Assembly (NCBI RefSeq): GCF_029227915.1
Contig: NC_079880.1
Location: 20,088,501 to 20,152,500, forward strand
Direction: 5' to 3'
From: Hydractinia symbiolongicarpus
Lineage: Eukaryota > Cnidaria > Hydrozoa > Anthoathecata > Hydractiniidae
DNA length: 64,000 nt
Of this stretch, positions 22,344 to 37,300 are shown piece after piece (the stretch's first letter is position 1; every line of letters begins with the position of its first letter). The notes below the pieces were generated by a model that was not told the DNA's origin, searched no databases, and saw only the letters and a program-made list of their open reading frames with translations. The position numbers and the translations under genes are program-made.

Positions 22344-25300
22344 ATGGATGAGGACTTCATTAGGGCAGCAAAATCTGGCGAGATAAAGAAAATCAAAGAA
22401 TTATTAGCTGCAGGTGTCAATGTCAATATTACAAATCCAGTACGTATAATAAAAATTTACAAACATAACACAGGTATCCTATTTGGTTGGTGAAGTTCTA
22501 AGTTAAAAAAGAAAGCTATATATAGAAGTTTCGTATTTTACTTGATTTTCTCTTTATATTTAACCAGCATTGTTTTGTGAATTGTCAACATTATCACTCT
22601 CTTTTTAGGGTGGTTTAAATGCATTGCATTTGGCATCAAGAGAAAACCATCCAGACATTGTAACGTTACTTCTAAGTCATGGCATTGACGCTAAGGCGAT
22701 AACAAAGGTATGAATAAATTAGGCTTGAGTGAGCGGAACCTTTTGATGCCCAGGGGTCAAAATAACAGTTGGTCATGACTGACCATTTTTGGCAAAAATC
22801 GACTATTTTTTTGTCAATTTACCCTTGTGCTTGGTAATTATTCTTTGTCACCTTTGTTAGTGATAATAATATCTTTAATATTGATAATAATTTCACTTGT
22901 ACTGTGAAGATGTTATATAGTTTTACTATATCCTATACTTTTAATATAATAAAACACATCAAAGCTGCATTGGAACGAAAATTTAAAGAAAGAAGTACTC
23001 AACCATTGACACTACACATGGCTGCTATTTTGTTTTTGACTAAATTGTCATGGATTCTTAGTTCCGGTGTATGACTTATAATTATTTGTTCGCCCACCAT
23101 GTTTTGCATGTGTCCTCTTTTTAACAAATTTTAAGATTTCTTAGATCACATATTAGCAAAAATCTACATCCCTCTGTCCTCTTGAGAGCTTGCAGCTCCC
23201 CCCAAGTCCCCCTGCTTCTTTGTATCACTCACAATGCGTGCTGGGTAATAATTATGACTGACGATAGAATTTTTTTATTTCGACCCCTGGATGCCATCAG
23301 GAAATTTTTTTTTTGCATTTATGTAAAAGATTCACTCTTTATATGAGGGTTTTTGGGATATAAAAACTCAATATTAGAGTGCATAATTGCCACAATTATA
23401 AAGATGACCAAATTATAGTTGACTTAAGTTTTATTGTCTGTGCATGTTTTTCTTTTAGAGGTTAAACACTGCGCTTCACATTGCATCCTTAGGTGGTAAT
23501 ACGTCGGTTGTGCAAATACTCCTTAATCATGGAGCCAATGTAAATGTACAAGCTCAGGTAAGGTTGAGTTTATGGTAAGAGCAGACAGATGTTCCACAAA
23601 AAGGCTAAAAAAGCCTCACAATTGAGTTTTGACCGGAATTTTAACCTGTGTCGAACAGAATTATTTGCATACTAGTCGTTAGACTGTGGAAAATCCACGG
23701 GTTCACCCGTCCTTTTTATACCGCATTGCTAAGCTACTTTTTTGTGTGACAGACAGACAGACGTATACGGGCATTATAATATAGATAAGCTGCAAAATTT
23801 ATTTCAAATTCTGTGACACACTTATGTAGGAGAGGGAGCAGTAAGTGAATAAGCATGCACAGCCTAAAGAAGTACCGAGTTAAGGTGTGAAGCACAAGAA
23901 AATCACTTGCATTACTCGTTGATGGAGAAGACATTTTACTATTGATTTTTGCGGTTTGTTTCTGTTGCAAATTTCTGTTGCAACTTCATCCCATCCCAAA
24001 ATATTTTCTTTTTATCCTTGTGGTTTTTATCAGATCAAATAAAATTTTGTAATTTCTAAGTTCTTTGGCGACTTCTTTATCCATCATGTTTGTCATTGTT
24101 ATGCATTCTATTTTTAATACTCATATCTTGCTCAATTTGCACATCTTGCATTGTATGGTCATACTACAAAAATCATAAAACAAACAGAAATTTCATGTTT
24201 GATTTATGCTTTCTAAAATTGCTTCAGTTATGCTCAGATTAGCTTCTCCCTTTCTATGTGTGTGACACAAGCTTTACATAAATCTAATGTTGTTGATTAA
24301 TTGGTTAGTTCCATGATTGATGGGGTAATTTGTTGGCTAATTGATTAGTACAATTACCTGATTTGTTAATTTAAAATTAAGTATTTCAAATCAATCCTAA
24401 AATTTTATAAGTACCATAAACAAACAATGTTACTGAGAAAGAAATCACTAATTAACAAAAGACTTTAATCTCATTAAAAATTGTGGCTTTTTCTACATAA
24501 TGTTCAGTTTCCTCTAGACATTATTAAGTACTCAGTTAATAGTAGACTGTTGCTTTTTTGCAATTTTTTTTTTAGGATGACATTACTCCATTATATATGG
24601 CTGCACAAGAAAATCATGCTGACATTGTTAAGATGTTGTTAAAGAAGAAAGCTGACCCTCACATTGCTGCTAAGGTTATATTTGTCATAGTTTTGACAAA
24701 TATCTAAAAACTGTTTTATGTATTTTTTGTTTTAAAAGGAAATATAATATCTGTGTTTAATAATGTCTGTTATGTAAGAAGAAGACATTGTATTGAAAAG
24801 AATTCAGTTAATTTAATAGAATTTTATCACTTGTCATAATGAGTTGGTAGTAATTTTTGTGTATCTGTAGTAACTCAATTTTTTGTCAGACTTGCAAGCA
24901 TTGGGTACATAAGAGGTGCAGTAGTATTAGTGGAAGATTAAGAGCTGACATTCAGTTTGTATGCAAGCGTTGCAAAGGTGAGATTATAGAGAATGAAGTA
25001 TTTCCAGCTTTAATGATGTACAACAGTGGCTCGTTAGAGATAGTTGAGAACTTCTGTTACTTAGGTGATATGTTGGGCAGTGAAGGGGGTGTTGGAAGAT
25101 GTGTTACTTGCAGGATAGGTTCTGCTTGGAAAAAGTTCAGAGAGTTACTTCCTTTGTTGACTAGCAGAGTTCTGTCAATCGAGGTAAAAGGTAGGTTGTA
25201 TGAGGCCTGTGTAAGAAGTGTTGTTGTACGGTAGTGAGACATGGGCAGTGAAGCAGGAAGATCTGACCGTTTAGAAAGGAATGATATGAGAATGGTTAGG

Positions 25301-28300
25301 TGGATGTGTAACGCCAGTCTGAGAGACAGAAAGAGTTCAGATGAGCTAAGAAGCAGGCTAAGTCTCCGTAGAATTAAGGATGTTATCCATAAGAAGATTG
25401 AATTGGCTGGGGCACTTGGAAAGAATGGAGGAGGATAATTGGGTAAGAAAGTGTAGAGACTTGATAGTTCCTGGGGCAAAGCCCAGAGGCAGACCGAGAA
25501 AGACATGGCAGGAGGTTATAAGGACAGACTTGATACAGAGGAAGTTGAGTTTAGATCTAACACAGTCTAGATCAGATTGGAAGAGGGTCATTAATATACC
25601 CCGTCCAACCCATGCTAGCATGGAAAACGGACGTTAAGCCGAGAATGATGAATGATGATGATCTGTGACTGACAAAGGCAATTATAAATGTTTGCAATTT
25701 TCTTCAACGTTGCCTATAAAATATCCCCTATAAAACTTTTCTGTCTTTAATAATGCTTCTGTTAACATTTTTTTAAGACGTGATAAAATGAAACAATTTA
25801 ATTATCTAAGAATTCTTTTGAATATTTTTAAGTTTTTTTATGAGTGCCTGTTATGTGTCATGTAGCAATTTAAATTAACTAGTTGGTGTCCCTTGGATAA
25901 ATCCACGGATTGCCCGTCCTTTGTTTACTGCATATCGTGTGTCTCGCTACTACGGTTACCATTTTTTTTGAAAGACAGACATACGGGTATTATAATATAG
26001 ATAGTTACTTTGTTTTGAATCTACCACAATCACTTTGTTATTACTGTTGTCTAGTTCATTTTTAAAATTATTTCTACCCTTTCATTAAAATTACCCACAA
26101 ACTTTTAAATTCATTTTTATTTTGGCAAGGAGAATTAATTCTGCATGTTTTTGTTTTTTGTAATATATCTTTGAACTTGATCTTAATACATTAACAATTT
26201 GTGTGTTTTACTTCTCTTTTGGTCATTTATGTACTAATAAGAACTAATAATAAGCTATGTATAACTGTATATGCTGGATAGTTTTTTTTTCGTAATTGTT
26301 GTGATTGTGTATGGCGATCAGGGTTTGTGTTATTCACCATAATGAACAACCCTTTCAGCTTCTTTAAGAAACTCAAATCTTTGCAGCCATAATTTAAGAA
26401 CCGTTTTAAGCTAAGATGGCCATCTTACATTGGTTTGTTATTTCATTTTTTATCAAATCTAAAAAGTTTAAAGTTGACTTGGAAGTTAGGTTAGGAAACT
26501 ACTACCTTCCTCCATAGTTGCATGACATTTAATGTGAAATGATAAGAGGTTGTGGATGGTAAACACACCGAGAATCTGATAAAATCTCAATCAAACACAG
26601 AAATTTTAAAAATATATATCATGGAAACCATATCCCAATTTAATTTTTAATCCCCCCGAATAACAATAATTCCAAAATTTCCATATGGTTGTGAACTATT
26701 TTTAAATAATGTTTTTATCTTAGGAAAAATATGAGATAAACGTCTTTACTATGTACATTTTAAAAACATGTGTCATAATAAAGAACTCTAGCTACATGTT
26801 AATATCTATTAACAATAACAACCTTCCAAACTTTCTTTTTTATTAATTATTAATACTTCTTTTTTTATTTATCACTTTATTCAGTGTTTTTTGATATTGA
26901 AAATTGGAAATTTTGAATGACCGCTATTTTGCATATTATTGTTACTTTTTAAAACTTTTGTTGTGAAACATTTTTCTTCAGCTTGTAGAACTTTGCAGTT
27001 TTTCATTTTTGTAACAACTGGATTTCTGATCTCAAGAGTAAACATTTACTTGCAGCTGATCCACTTCCAAAAGTATGTTTTCTATATTTCTATATTATAC
27101 ATTATAGAAAGCTTTATTTTTATTCTTAATAAATAATATTTTTTATATAAAGAAAATCACAACAATAAAACACTGGCGTCTCTCTGTAAGAATTAACTGA
27201 TTTAGACACATGCAAATTCCGATTCGTGTATACAATATGGGCGTAAATTTAAAATAGAACTATGTAGACGTGATAGAATCTTGTCTTTGATTATAGCTGA
27301 AAGGTTTTTTTTCAAAGGAAATATATTTTTTGCTACGGGTTTACTGGGTGAAATTTTTACGTTTGCGTGTATATATCAGCAACCTTGTTTTTATACTTCA
27401 TTGATTTGTAATTCTTTGACTTCATGTGGTTCCTTTAAGACTTGAATTTTCTTTTTTCCTTTCACATGTAATTAAGGTTGTCCTTATTATTAAATTGACG
27501 TATTCGTTGTATTTTTTGTTATTAATTTTAAGATTTTCTTCTTTATTGCTGTGCTGTTTTGAGTACTGGTTTATTTACCACTTGTACTGGATTGAATATT
27601 GCTGTGTGTGTATGTTATAGCACTTATTTTCTTCTAGCACCTAGTTTTGTTCTAGCACCTAGTTTATCATACTAATTTACTAATCAGACTACCTGTTCCT
27701 ACTTTGGTATATTCCAATCTGTCTAATTTACTTACTGCTAGATGCTAGGACAAAATTCAGTTCGATTTTCAATCTAAATTAGTTGTTCGTTCCCACACTC
27801 ATTTTTATTTCACATTGCTTTTATCCTTTTTTATCACTTGATTGTTTTTACTTCAATTGATACATTCGGACCAAAAAGTATTTGCAACTATACTGTCACG
27901 GAAACGAATTTTAGTTCATTTTGTTCTCAATTATTCATAATTTTTTTCTTCCTCAGTTATATTTAAACTATTACAAAGAGAATAATTTTCTAGTTCTGTA
28001 ACAATTCATAAATTTTTAAAAAATAAAAGACAGGAGTTTTTGTTATGTTTCTTTTTTATTTGAATTCTTCTTTAAAAGAAATATGAAGAGAAATAATAAA
28101 TAAACTTTCACAGAGGTGGGTTTATCAATAAAGCCTGTTGTGGAAAACCTGGAAAACACTTCAGGGCTAGGCGAGAAAAAATATGCTGCCTCGCTTATCG
28201 CTGTTCCTTTTATTAGGTTGTTAGCCAAATTTTTTTATCCTTTTATCCTCAGATTTTTGTAAAGCAAAAGAAAGTGGGCAGAGAATTATGGGAATTACTT

Positions 28301-31300
28301 TACAAAATTATAATCGGCATTCAAAAGAAAATAAGGAAAATATACTGTTGTTGTTGTTGTATTCATTCTCTTATTCCATTCTTTTTTGCTCCTTAGTTGC
28401 ATATACTGTCTGCATTTCTGTATTTTATTTTTGATGTTTGCTTTTATAACTTGCTAGTTGCTTCTGTCCTGACATTGATTTTAATTTTGTCAGGTGTTAA
28501 TTCAGAAAATTATATTTCGGTTGATGGAACTTTAGGTCTGAGATTTTCGAAAACAGAATTCTGAGGATGTCTAACTTGGCCTGGAATAACACATGCTTGT
28601 TTCTCAGCATGACTAAAGGTTGAGTTTCATTTATGATTGAACTGTTTTATTGACATTATAACCATAAAATGTTACTTTTTCTAATTTTGCAGATGCAAAG
28701 CAATACGTTAAAATGCCCTTTCTTCAAAGTAAAATCTAACAATTGATCTTGCACAATAAAAAAGCCTTCTGCATTCTTTGTAATGTTCAAATCATGTTCA
28801 AAAAGTAAAACCACCATGATTTCTTTAAGCATGCTAAGTTTATACCCAAAAATTATTTAAGAAACACATAAGAATATTTTTCAGGTAAAACCTGAAGTTT
28901 TTAGCTAGTTGAGAAGCAAGTTTTACAGGTTAAGTAATAGTGGTCCAAAAAAAGTATGCACTTTCAATAATAAGTAGTTTCTGATTTGCTATGTTAAAAA
29001 AACTTATCTAATTATCTAACTCTACTGAAATTGTCAACAAAATGTAAATCGATACAACACATCTTGTGTGTACACAAGGTGAAAGTGTTTTTTGTATTAA
29101 ATAAATATTTGTGGGTAATTTTTATTTATATTTTATAGTTATTTATAGTTGTGTTTGTGCTGTAGTTATTTGAGTGAAATGTTGCTTTTATGCTTTTGAA
29201 GTGTATACTGTGGAAGCTTTTGAAGAAATCAAAAAATGTAATTGTCGTTGTATGATTGGTTACATTTTTTCCAAAGTCATGTTATTTTTAATTTTGTATA
29301 TGTGTGTTTGTAAGATTTAAGAATTTGTACATGTTTTGTTGTATTTTGTGTAACTTTAATTGTTAGCAAGTTTTTTTACAGGATGCTTTATTTAATAAAA
29401 AAATATAAAAGTATTCTTAAGATGTCCTATAAATATATGAGTTAAAATTGAATTTAACTACTGTATATGTAGAAAAAAAATACACTAAAATTTGATTATA
29501 TAAGTCTCATTACCCACATATCTCTGTGTTCTGTGGGTGACAAGAAACCGATTTTTAAATGACTGCCGCTTGATTTTTGTAGAGAGAGTAATGAGTCATC
29601 AATTTTTTTTAGCTTTATGAATTTACCATTTTTAGGTGTGTTATTTGTGTAGTTTACATTGTATAAGGTGTTTTTGTATAGTTTTTTTTTTCACTAGAAT
29701 GTTTTAAGATGACCTAACTTTAGTAGCTTTAAAGATCAATTTTGGCTGGATTGGAAAGCCATTCTAAGCATTGAAAACGAATGTTCTTATTACTGTTTAA
29801 GCAACTTCCTTTAGATTATTTCAAAGCAATGCATTTTTTATTTTAGTATAATTAGTTTTAGTATACAAAAGTTTGTTCTTGTCGATTAGATAAAAACTTT
29901 GTTTTGTTTTGCTAACTTCTATTTGATGCGCAACTTTGGGATCATATTTTTCAAGCTTATAATATAACTTTTCTTTCTGATAGGGAGGATTTGAACCAGT
30001 TGACATCGCTGTTTTACAAGGCCACAGTGCAGTTGCAGCAATGTTGTTAGAACATAATGCAAAGGTAAGGAGCTAGAAGCACGCGAGCAATACAGACATA
30101 ATGACTACCAACGATATAAGAATTTTTAAAAATCCTTTTTTGCCATTATCTATGGATTTTATACACTTAACACATGGCAAACTTCAGCACTTTAACGTGC
30201 AAATATTTTCAAACGATCTCCAATGTTATTGTGTGCATATTTTTTTTCAGCAAGGCTTACGAGCTCTTCATGTTGCAGCTAAAAAAGATGATGTTGATGC
30301 GTTAGAGCTCTTAGTGAAAGACAAAAGAAGTGTCAATGATTCCGCACCAGTAAGACTTTGTTGATGTTGTTCTTGCTGTTGTTTTTGTTGCACCTGTTTT
30401 GGTGTTTATCTTACATAATTTTTTGTTTTATTTAGAATGGCTACACACCGTTGCACATTGCTGCTAAGCATGATAGTGTTAAGGCAGCTAAATTTTTGGT
30501 TGATCATGGTGCTGACTTAAATGCTGCAGCCAAGGTACGTCTATCATCGATTCACCTATTATACTTCTCTTAACACTTTTGTTTCTGTGCATGATTATTT
30601 TTTTACAGCATAATGTCGTCCCGCTGCATGTTGCTTCAAGACATGGCCAAACAAGAGTTCTAACAATTTTAATTGAAGGAGGAGCAAATTTAGGATCACC
30701 AACGAAGGTGTGTTTATGTAGCAAACCTTGTTTTATTTGACTGTTAGAATGCTGTAACTCTTTTTTTGTATTTATATTTATGTATTTCTACAGGATGGAT
30801 TAACACCTTTGCATTGTGCTGCCCGTGACGGTCACAATCTTTGCGTGGAAGTATTACTAGTTCATGGGGCACCTGTTACTGCTAAAACAAGGGTATGTAT
30901 TTTTACTTCCTTGAATATTGTTTTTTCATAGCAGCCATGTGGCTATCAATTTAAACATTGCCAAGAATATTTAGTAATCTTGTTCTATCGATACTTGTTC
31001 TATCAATATTCATTTCGTTGGATTCCTAAACCCATCATACAACTTTAGTTTTAAAACCTTCAAAGAGAAAAGGATTTGTTAGTGTAGGCAAATGTTACGT
31101 GGAATTAATCCAATGGTTCAGTTATCTGTCAAATCATCATGAAAATATGTGATTAATTTCTAGCATGGGTTGACGGCTTTACACATGGCTGCTCAAGGAA
31201 ATCACACTGCTAGTGCTAATCACTTACTATCACATGGTGCACATATCGATGACGTCACTCTGGTTTGTACTGTTTGTTTTGTGGTTTTTCGTATATTTAT

Positions 31301-34300
31301 TTTGGTGCATGTTTTACACAGTATGCATGTTTTAACAGTCAATAACATTATTGTGTAAACAAAATTGATGTTAAACAGGAAGTGTTGATATTTATTTATC
31401 CTTAACAGGATGGTGTTACTCCCCTTCACATTACAGCTCATTATGGTCACGTTGAAACAGCACAGTTGTTGATAGAGAAGGGAACTGATATTGACAAACG
31501 AGCAAGGGTATTTTCAGCTTTTCTATCTGTTGGATATTTATTGTATTATTAGACTTGCTTATCAGGAAACCATTTGAAACATTAATTCACTTATTTAAAA
31601 ACTTCTTTGATTCTTTGTTTTTCTAGAATGGTTACACTGCATTACACATAGCGTCAAAGAAGAATCGCGAAGCTGTGGTGCAGTTATTGTTAAAGTATAA
31701 TACTTCAGTGCATGTTAAAAATAATGTAAGGCTCTTTATAGCACTCTTTATTCGAATTAAAGAAATTTATTATGCCTGGAATTGTTTCTGAATGAAATTA
31801 TGTTTCCTAAAAACTATCAAATATTCCACAACTGTAAAAAGGAAACCTTACTTGCTTCATTTAAACATCAGTATTTGTGCCTGCAATTGCCGAGTGCAGA
31901 TGTGAATTAGAAAGACGTAACATAACGTTGACATCAAAAATGACAGTCACTGGGTTCAAAATTATCATCTTTTACTTCTTTCACCTCTAATTTTTATTTT
32001 TTTATCAATTCCGATGTGTTTGAAAAATTGGATGGATACTTGTACAACCTCCGGATCATCTCTCGATGTATTGGACCATTGTATTTGGCGTCTTTGTTAC
32101 AGATTTACATGTTTTTTTACTTCATTATAGAATGGTCAGATCGCTCTCCATGTGGCAGCGTTTTTTGGACATGTTAATATCGTTCTGCTTCTTTTACAAG
32201 CAGGAGCTTCCCTTGAAGCTACTACAATAGTATGTATTGTTGCTAATATTTTCGACTGATGTTAACTGTAAAAAACTGTATGCAATAACTTTATGTTATT
32301 GAAAACATAATACATGATTGAAAGACTGTCCACTTCTGATGTTTATGATTGTTTTTTCCTCTAGAGAGAAGAAACTGTTCTTCATATCGCATGTCGCACT
32401 GTACAGATACAAATTGTCAGATTGCTGTTACGAAATGGAGCAAAAGTGAATCCAAAAGCAAAGGTATCCTTCTTTTATTGCGGTTTATTTCTCATCGAAA
32501 AAAATTAAACAAGGATTATAACTTTCCAATATCTAACCCTAAAACTGTTAGGGACATGTGATTAAAATATTGGTAAGCTCACTCACTTAAGATCCCTTCA
32601 CTTATTCAAAGTCCCAAGAGAAATGAAACAGTGGACCGGAAATGGAGTTTAAACAACAGAAACTGATTGTACATGCAAAAAACTTTAATCTTTTAGTCAA
32701 TTAAAGAGAATATGTTTTTGTCACATTAATGGCACAAGGATTTTATTTTAAACTCGTTTTGGCACGTATTAGCTTTGTTTGGAAATTATTCAATTTTGTT
32801 AAAATTGACCCAGAAAAACTTGCATTTTTATTTTTGAAATAGAATGGACAGCTCTACTACTTTAAAATGCTACACACCCTTATAACTCTCCATATTGCTA
32901 TTGTGAGTATCTGTTGTCATTACAGGATGGAGACACACCATTACACAACGCGTGTCGCCAAGGAAGTGCAAGCTTAGTATCTCTGCTACTTGATAATGAC
33001 GCTGATCCTGATGCAACAAACAAGGTATAATGGTGGTCGCCATTTTTTGATAAAGTGCGAATATACATGACGGTTTCTATGTTAAAATACGAATGCAATC
33101 AAGTTTTGAAAGAAAAGTCTTTTTTTTGTGATTCTAGATATTCGTTCTCTGTTTATTGGTCCTGATGTAAGAAATTAACCATATTTGTACTGGGCTTTAA
33201 GTCTTCTCTATTCCCCTATTGTTTAAAGTAGAACTGTAGTATTTTGTGTCAAACCTGCGAGGCTGAGATTACTTTTTGTTGTTGTTGCTAGTATCTCAAA
33301 AAAAACAAGCAATAAAAACGAACTGTCAAAAGGCTTTTGCCAACATCTTTAAAAACCTTTTGTACGAGGCCTAAGAAGACTGTATTTCTTCAAAAACATG
33401 TATAAAAACGTTTGTACCAAGCATGCATAAATGTGTTTTCTGTAATTATTTCGAAATTGCGACACGCTATGTACCAAATTTCTATCATTACATATCAATC
33501 TCTATATTAATAGCCGTTGTCCGTCTATTTGTCTGTCTGTTACGGAAACACGAAATGCGATATATAAGAGATAGGCGACCCCGTGGATTTTTCCACAGGT
33601 TGACGACTAATTTATCATATTATGAACAATTCTTTTGTTGCAGGAAGGTTGCACAGCATCGCATCTTGCAGCAAGAGATGGTCATGAAAAAGTTTTGGAA
33701 AGTCTGCTGGATCACAAAGCTGGCGTCAACATCATTTCCAAGGTAACATTCTGAAGTCTCCAGGGTGAATCAACATCTATGGCAATCTGGAATTTGTTTT
33801 GTGTCTCTAATTCAGACTCCTAATTCTGACTATCCTAGTCTGAATATAGGCAAAACTTTTTAACCTTAAATTTATCAGTACAACACGCTTGAAGTAACTA
33901 TCGTTTTAAAATTTGACAAGCTAGTGTGTTCAGATGTATCATGGTGTTTTCCTTGTATTTGCTCTAACAGAACCTAACCTGCCATTTTTTGTCTTTGAGA
34001 ATCTTACATGCTCTCAAATAATTGGGCGTTTCCCCACGTAAGGTGAGAGGAAAAGCCATATAATTGCAAAAAGTTCAATTATAACAACAAGAAAATTTCA
34101 CGTACGAGTTTAGCAATGCTAAAAAGAAAATTTTAGTGGTCTTTTTGTTGAGAGGGAGTTGTAAGAAGGAAATAAATAAATGTGTCCTTTTTTTGAAATG
34201 ATTCATTTTAAGATTTACACTATATACACCTATGTTTTCTGTTTTTACTGTTTAGCGTGGTTTTACTCCTCTGCACGAAGCAGCTAAGAAAGGATATGTT

Positions 34301-37300
34301 GTTATAATCGAGATGTTACTTGAAAAGAAGGCGGAAGTCAACACGAAAGGAAAGGTAAAATTAAATTCGGTATAATTCATACGTTTGATTCTATTGTAAA
34401 ATGGCAACGTTTAAAAAAAAAACCAAGATGAAAACACAACAGCAAAGAAGCAAAAACAACAAAGTACAACAAAAAAATCAAAAAACGAAGCCTAAAAAAA
34501 TTAAAAAATTTTAGTTAAAAAATTCATCACCATACTGATTTCAACTTAATTGAGCATCAAACATATTTACTTAGCATTTCTTTGCCATTATTAAATTCCT
34601 TCACCTTCTTGCCCACCTTTTCAAGTTATAAGTAATGTTAGTGCCGAGACTCTTCTAAGCGTCATGTGTCACCTTTTATCGTTATTTTACTGTATATCAG
34701 TTGTTGATCTAAGCAAACAGTACGGATAGGAGTTCATTTGATTTTTAGGTAAACTTTACGTAGAAAATGTTTTTTATGTGATTTTATTTTTTTTAGAATA
34801 ATTTGACCCCTCTTCATGTTGCGTGTCATTATGATCAGCCTGATGTCGCTGTTAAGTTGCTCAATAACGGTGCAGATCCGCACGCTACAGCAAAGGTAAA
34901 GCTCGCTTGGATTCTCTCTCTTTAAGAGTCCCCTGTGTAAGGTCCGTTGCATCATGAGGATAGCTTAAACACTTGTTTATAAACTTTTAAACTATTTCTT
35001 AAGTTGCTTATTATTCTTCGTAATTTTTTTTCATATGTCAATACTCTGTTTGATATAATATGGAATATAGAAATATGAATGTCTGAAGTTTTCATTAACT
35101 CAGAATCAAAGGAAAAGACATCACAAAATATTAATTTCTTAAGTTAAGCTACAAACACCCACGGCTTCTCTACCATGTTGCCTTTTGCAAGTAGAGTAAA
35201 GATGGAGGCACGGTAAATTGGAATGTAAGGCTTAAATTATGATTCAACATAAGAAAAATGAAAAAAATCTCTCAATCTACAGAGGATTTCATAAAGTCCT
35301 GATAAACATTTTGCACCAATTTTTTTTCAGAATGGATTTACACCTCTACATATCGCAGCAAAAAAGAATCAAGTGAATATCGTATCACTTCTGCTTGATC
35401 GTGGTGTCGAAGCTGACTTGATAACAAAGCATGGTGTCAGCCCATTGCATTTAGCTGCGCAAGAAGGAAATGTTGAAATTGTAGATATGTTGTTAGAGCA
35501 TGGGACATCACCTGCTGTGCAGACAAGTGTAAGTCGATGAACTTGTTAACGCTGAAAGTAGGGGCTGTCATTTTAGTATAAGCAAGTACCATGTAAACGA
35601 TTCACGAAAATGTAAGCTTAAAACTTTTACTTTTTACAGACAAGTGATCTTAGAAGTGTCTTAAATATATTTTGTGTTTTTGTACCATATATATGCGTAC
35701 TTTTCAGAATGGACTGACTCCGCTTCACGTGGCAGTGCAATACAACCAAATAGACGTGGTAAAGAGGCTACTTAAATATGGTGCTGCTATCAATTCCACA
35801 ACACAGGTATGCACATGGAGAATTTTGATGTTGTTTTTCTATTTAATGTTTGTTTTTTCTGTGAAGCCATACAACATGGCAGTTTTAAGATAACAGAACG
35901 CGTGGACCCATGACCTCTTGTTTGCTGGCTTATCTGCTTTTAGAGATCTAACCCTCAATTGTTTCTGTTTGTTGTCATAGGCGTACTAATCTCTTTTATT
36001 TATACATTCGCAACTATCTTGACTCGCGAAATGCAGACGAAAACTGAAATATTTTATTTTGCTTTTTGCTGTATTCGGGTTGTTCGAAATCTCTACTATG
36101 ACAATGACGATCAAAATGTTTTGTCTATTATAATTGACCTAAATTAATACTTCTTATATTGTAGCCTATTGCGAATTTCGAACCCACAGTTTTGAAAACT
36201 TATATTCGCGAAATACGGTTTATATAGTGGATAAAAAAATACACGCCTAAGTATGCGCAATTCAGGTATTGATTCAAATCAAATATAGGCGTATAGTGTT
36301 AGAAATAAGCGTAAGTTAAAACTGAGACATCAACTATGGCATTAACTATCTCGGTTATCAAAACCCGTCTTTTTACCAGTATGTTATCATATGTTTAGAG
36401 TGGCTTCACACCGTTACATTTAGCAGCCATGTGTGGCCACACTGAAATGGCGCAACTACTCCTACAGGAGTGCGCAGAAGTGGAAGCGAAAACAAAGGTG
36501 AGAAATTGGCCGATATTTTTTTTTCTTATGCTGTATCAAAGCTTTGTAGCTAAGTTCTTTAGAGCCTTCTATAAACAGCCTTAACTGTTTCTCTTCTTCT
36601 CCATAGAATGGCAACACACCGCTCCACATTGCGGCGTACAAAGGACACAATGATATCGTTGAACTGCTACTGAAATACAACGCCCCACCAAATGCTCTCA
36701 ACAAGGTAACACAGTTTTTTTCTTTTTTTGTTGATTTAAATAAACTTTCCCTAATGTTTGTATGTTATTAAAAAAACATGCAAAGAAGGTGTTTTTGGTT
36801 GAAATGCATTTTTGTTGCACGTGACCAAGTGACTAGTGTTTTTGCATAGCAATCAAGTGGTCACCGCGTACAAGTTTAGTAAATGTCGTCACCACAGCTA
36901 CATACCAACTCATGCCATGTAAGGGAAATTGGGTAGGTATTACGAATGTATATATGCAAAGCCCTCGTGTTTAAAGTGGAATATTGACGGAAAACGTAAT
37001 GGCGCATGGCCTTGTGGTTTCCCCCGTTATCACAAGATCCGTGGTTCCAGCCACAGAGCAGGCTTGTTTAATAAGTGTCTTCACCACTGTCACAGGTCAA
37101 CCCTTGCCATGTAAGGGAAATTTGGGTAGGCAATGGCGGTGTGTACTTAATATATACATCAAGAACACAGAACACACATGTTTCCAACACTGAAGTGGCT
37201 AGATCCGGTGTACGTATTCGGAATAATAATAAGAAGAAAGAAATAATGGCAACTAGTGTTAAAATTTGCATCTAATGTACGCATGGTTATTAAAAAAATT

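Larger units (their letters stand above)
24675..29983 (+). other. Ankyrin intron 4, 5.3 kb, hosting mobile elements
   Basis: This is the longest intron of the ankyrin gene. It holds a 5'-truncated LINE (24857-25665) and a HINE-like copy (25878-26002). The remaining sequence, 26003-29983, is AT-rich and no ANK exon or other gene was found in it. Confidence 0.7.
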
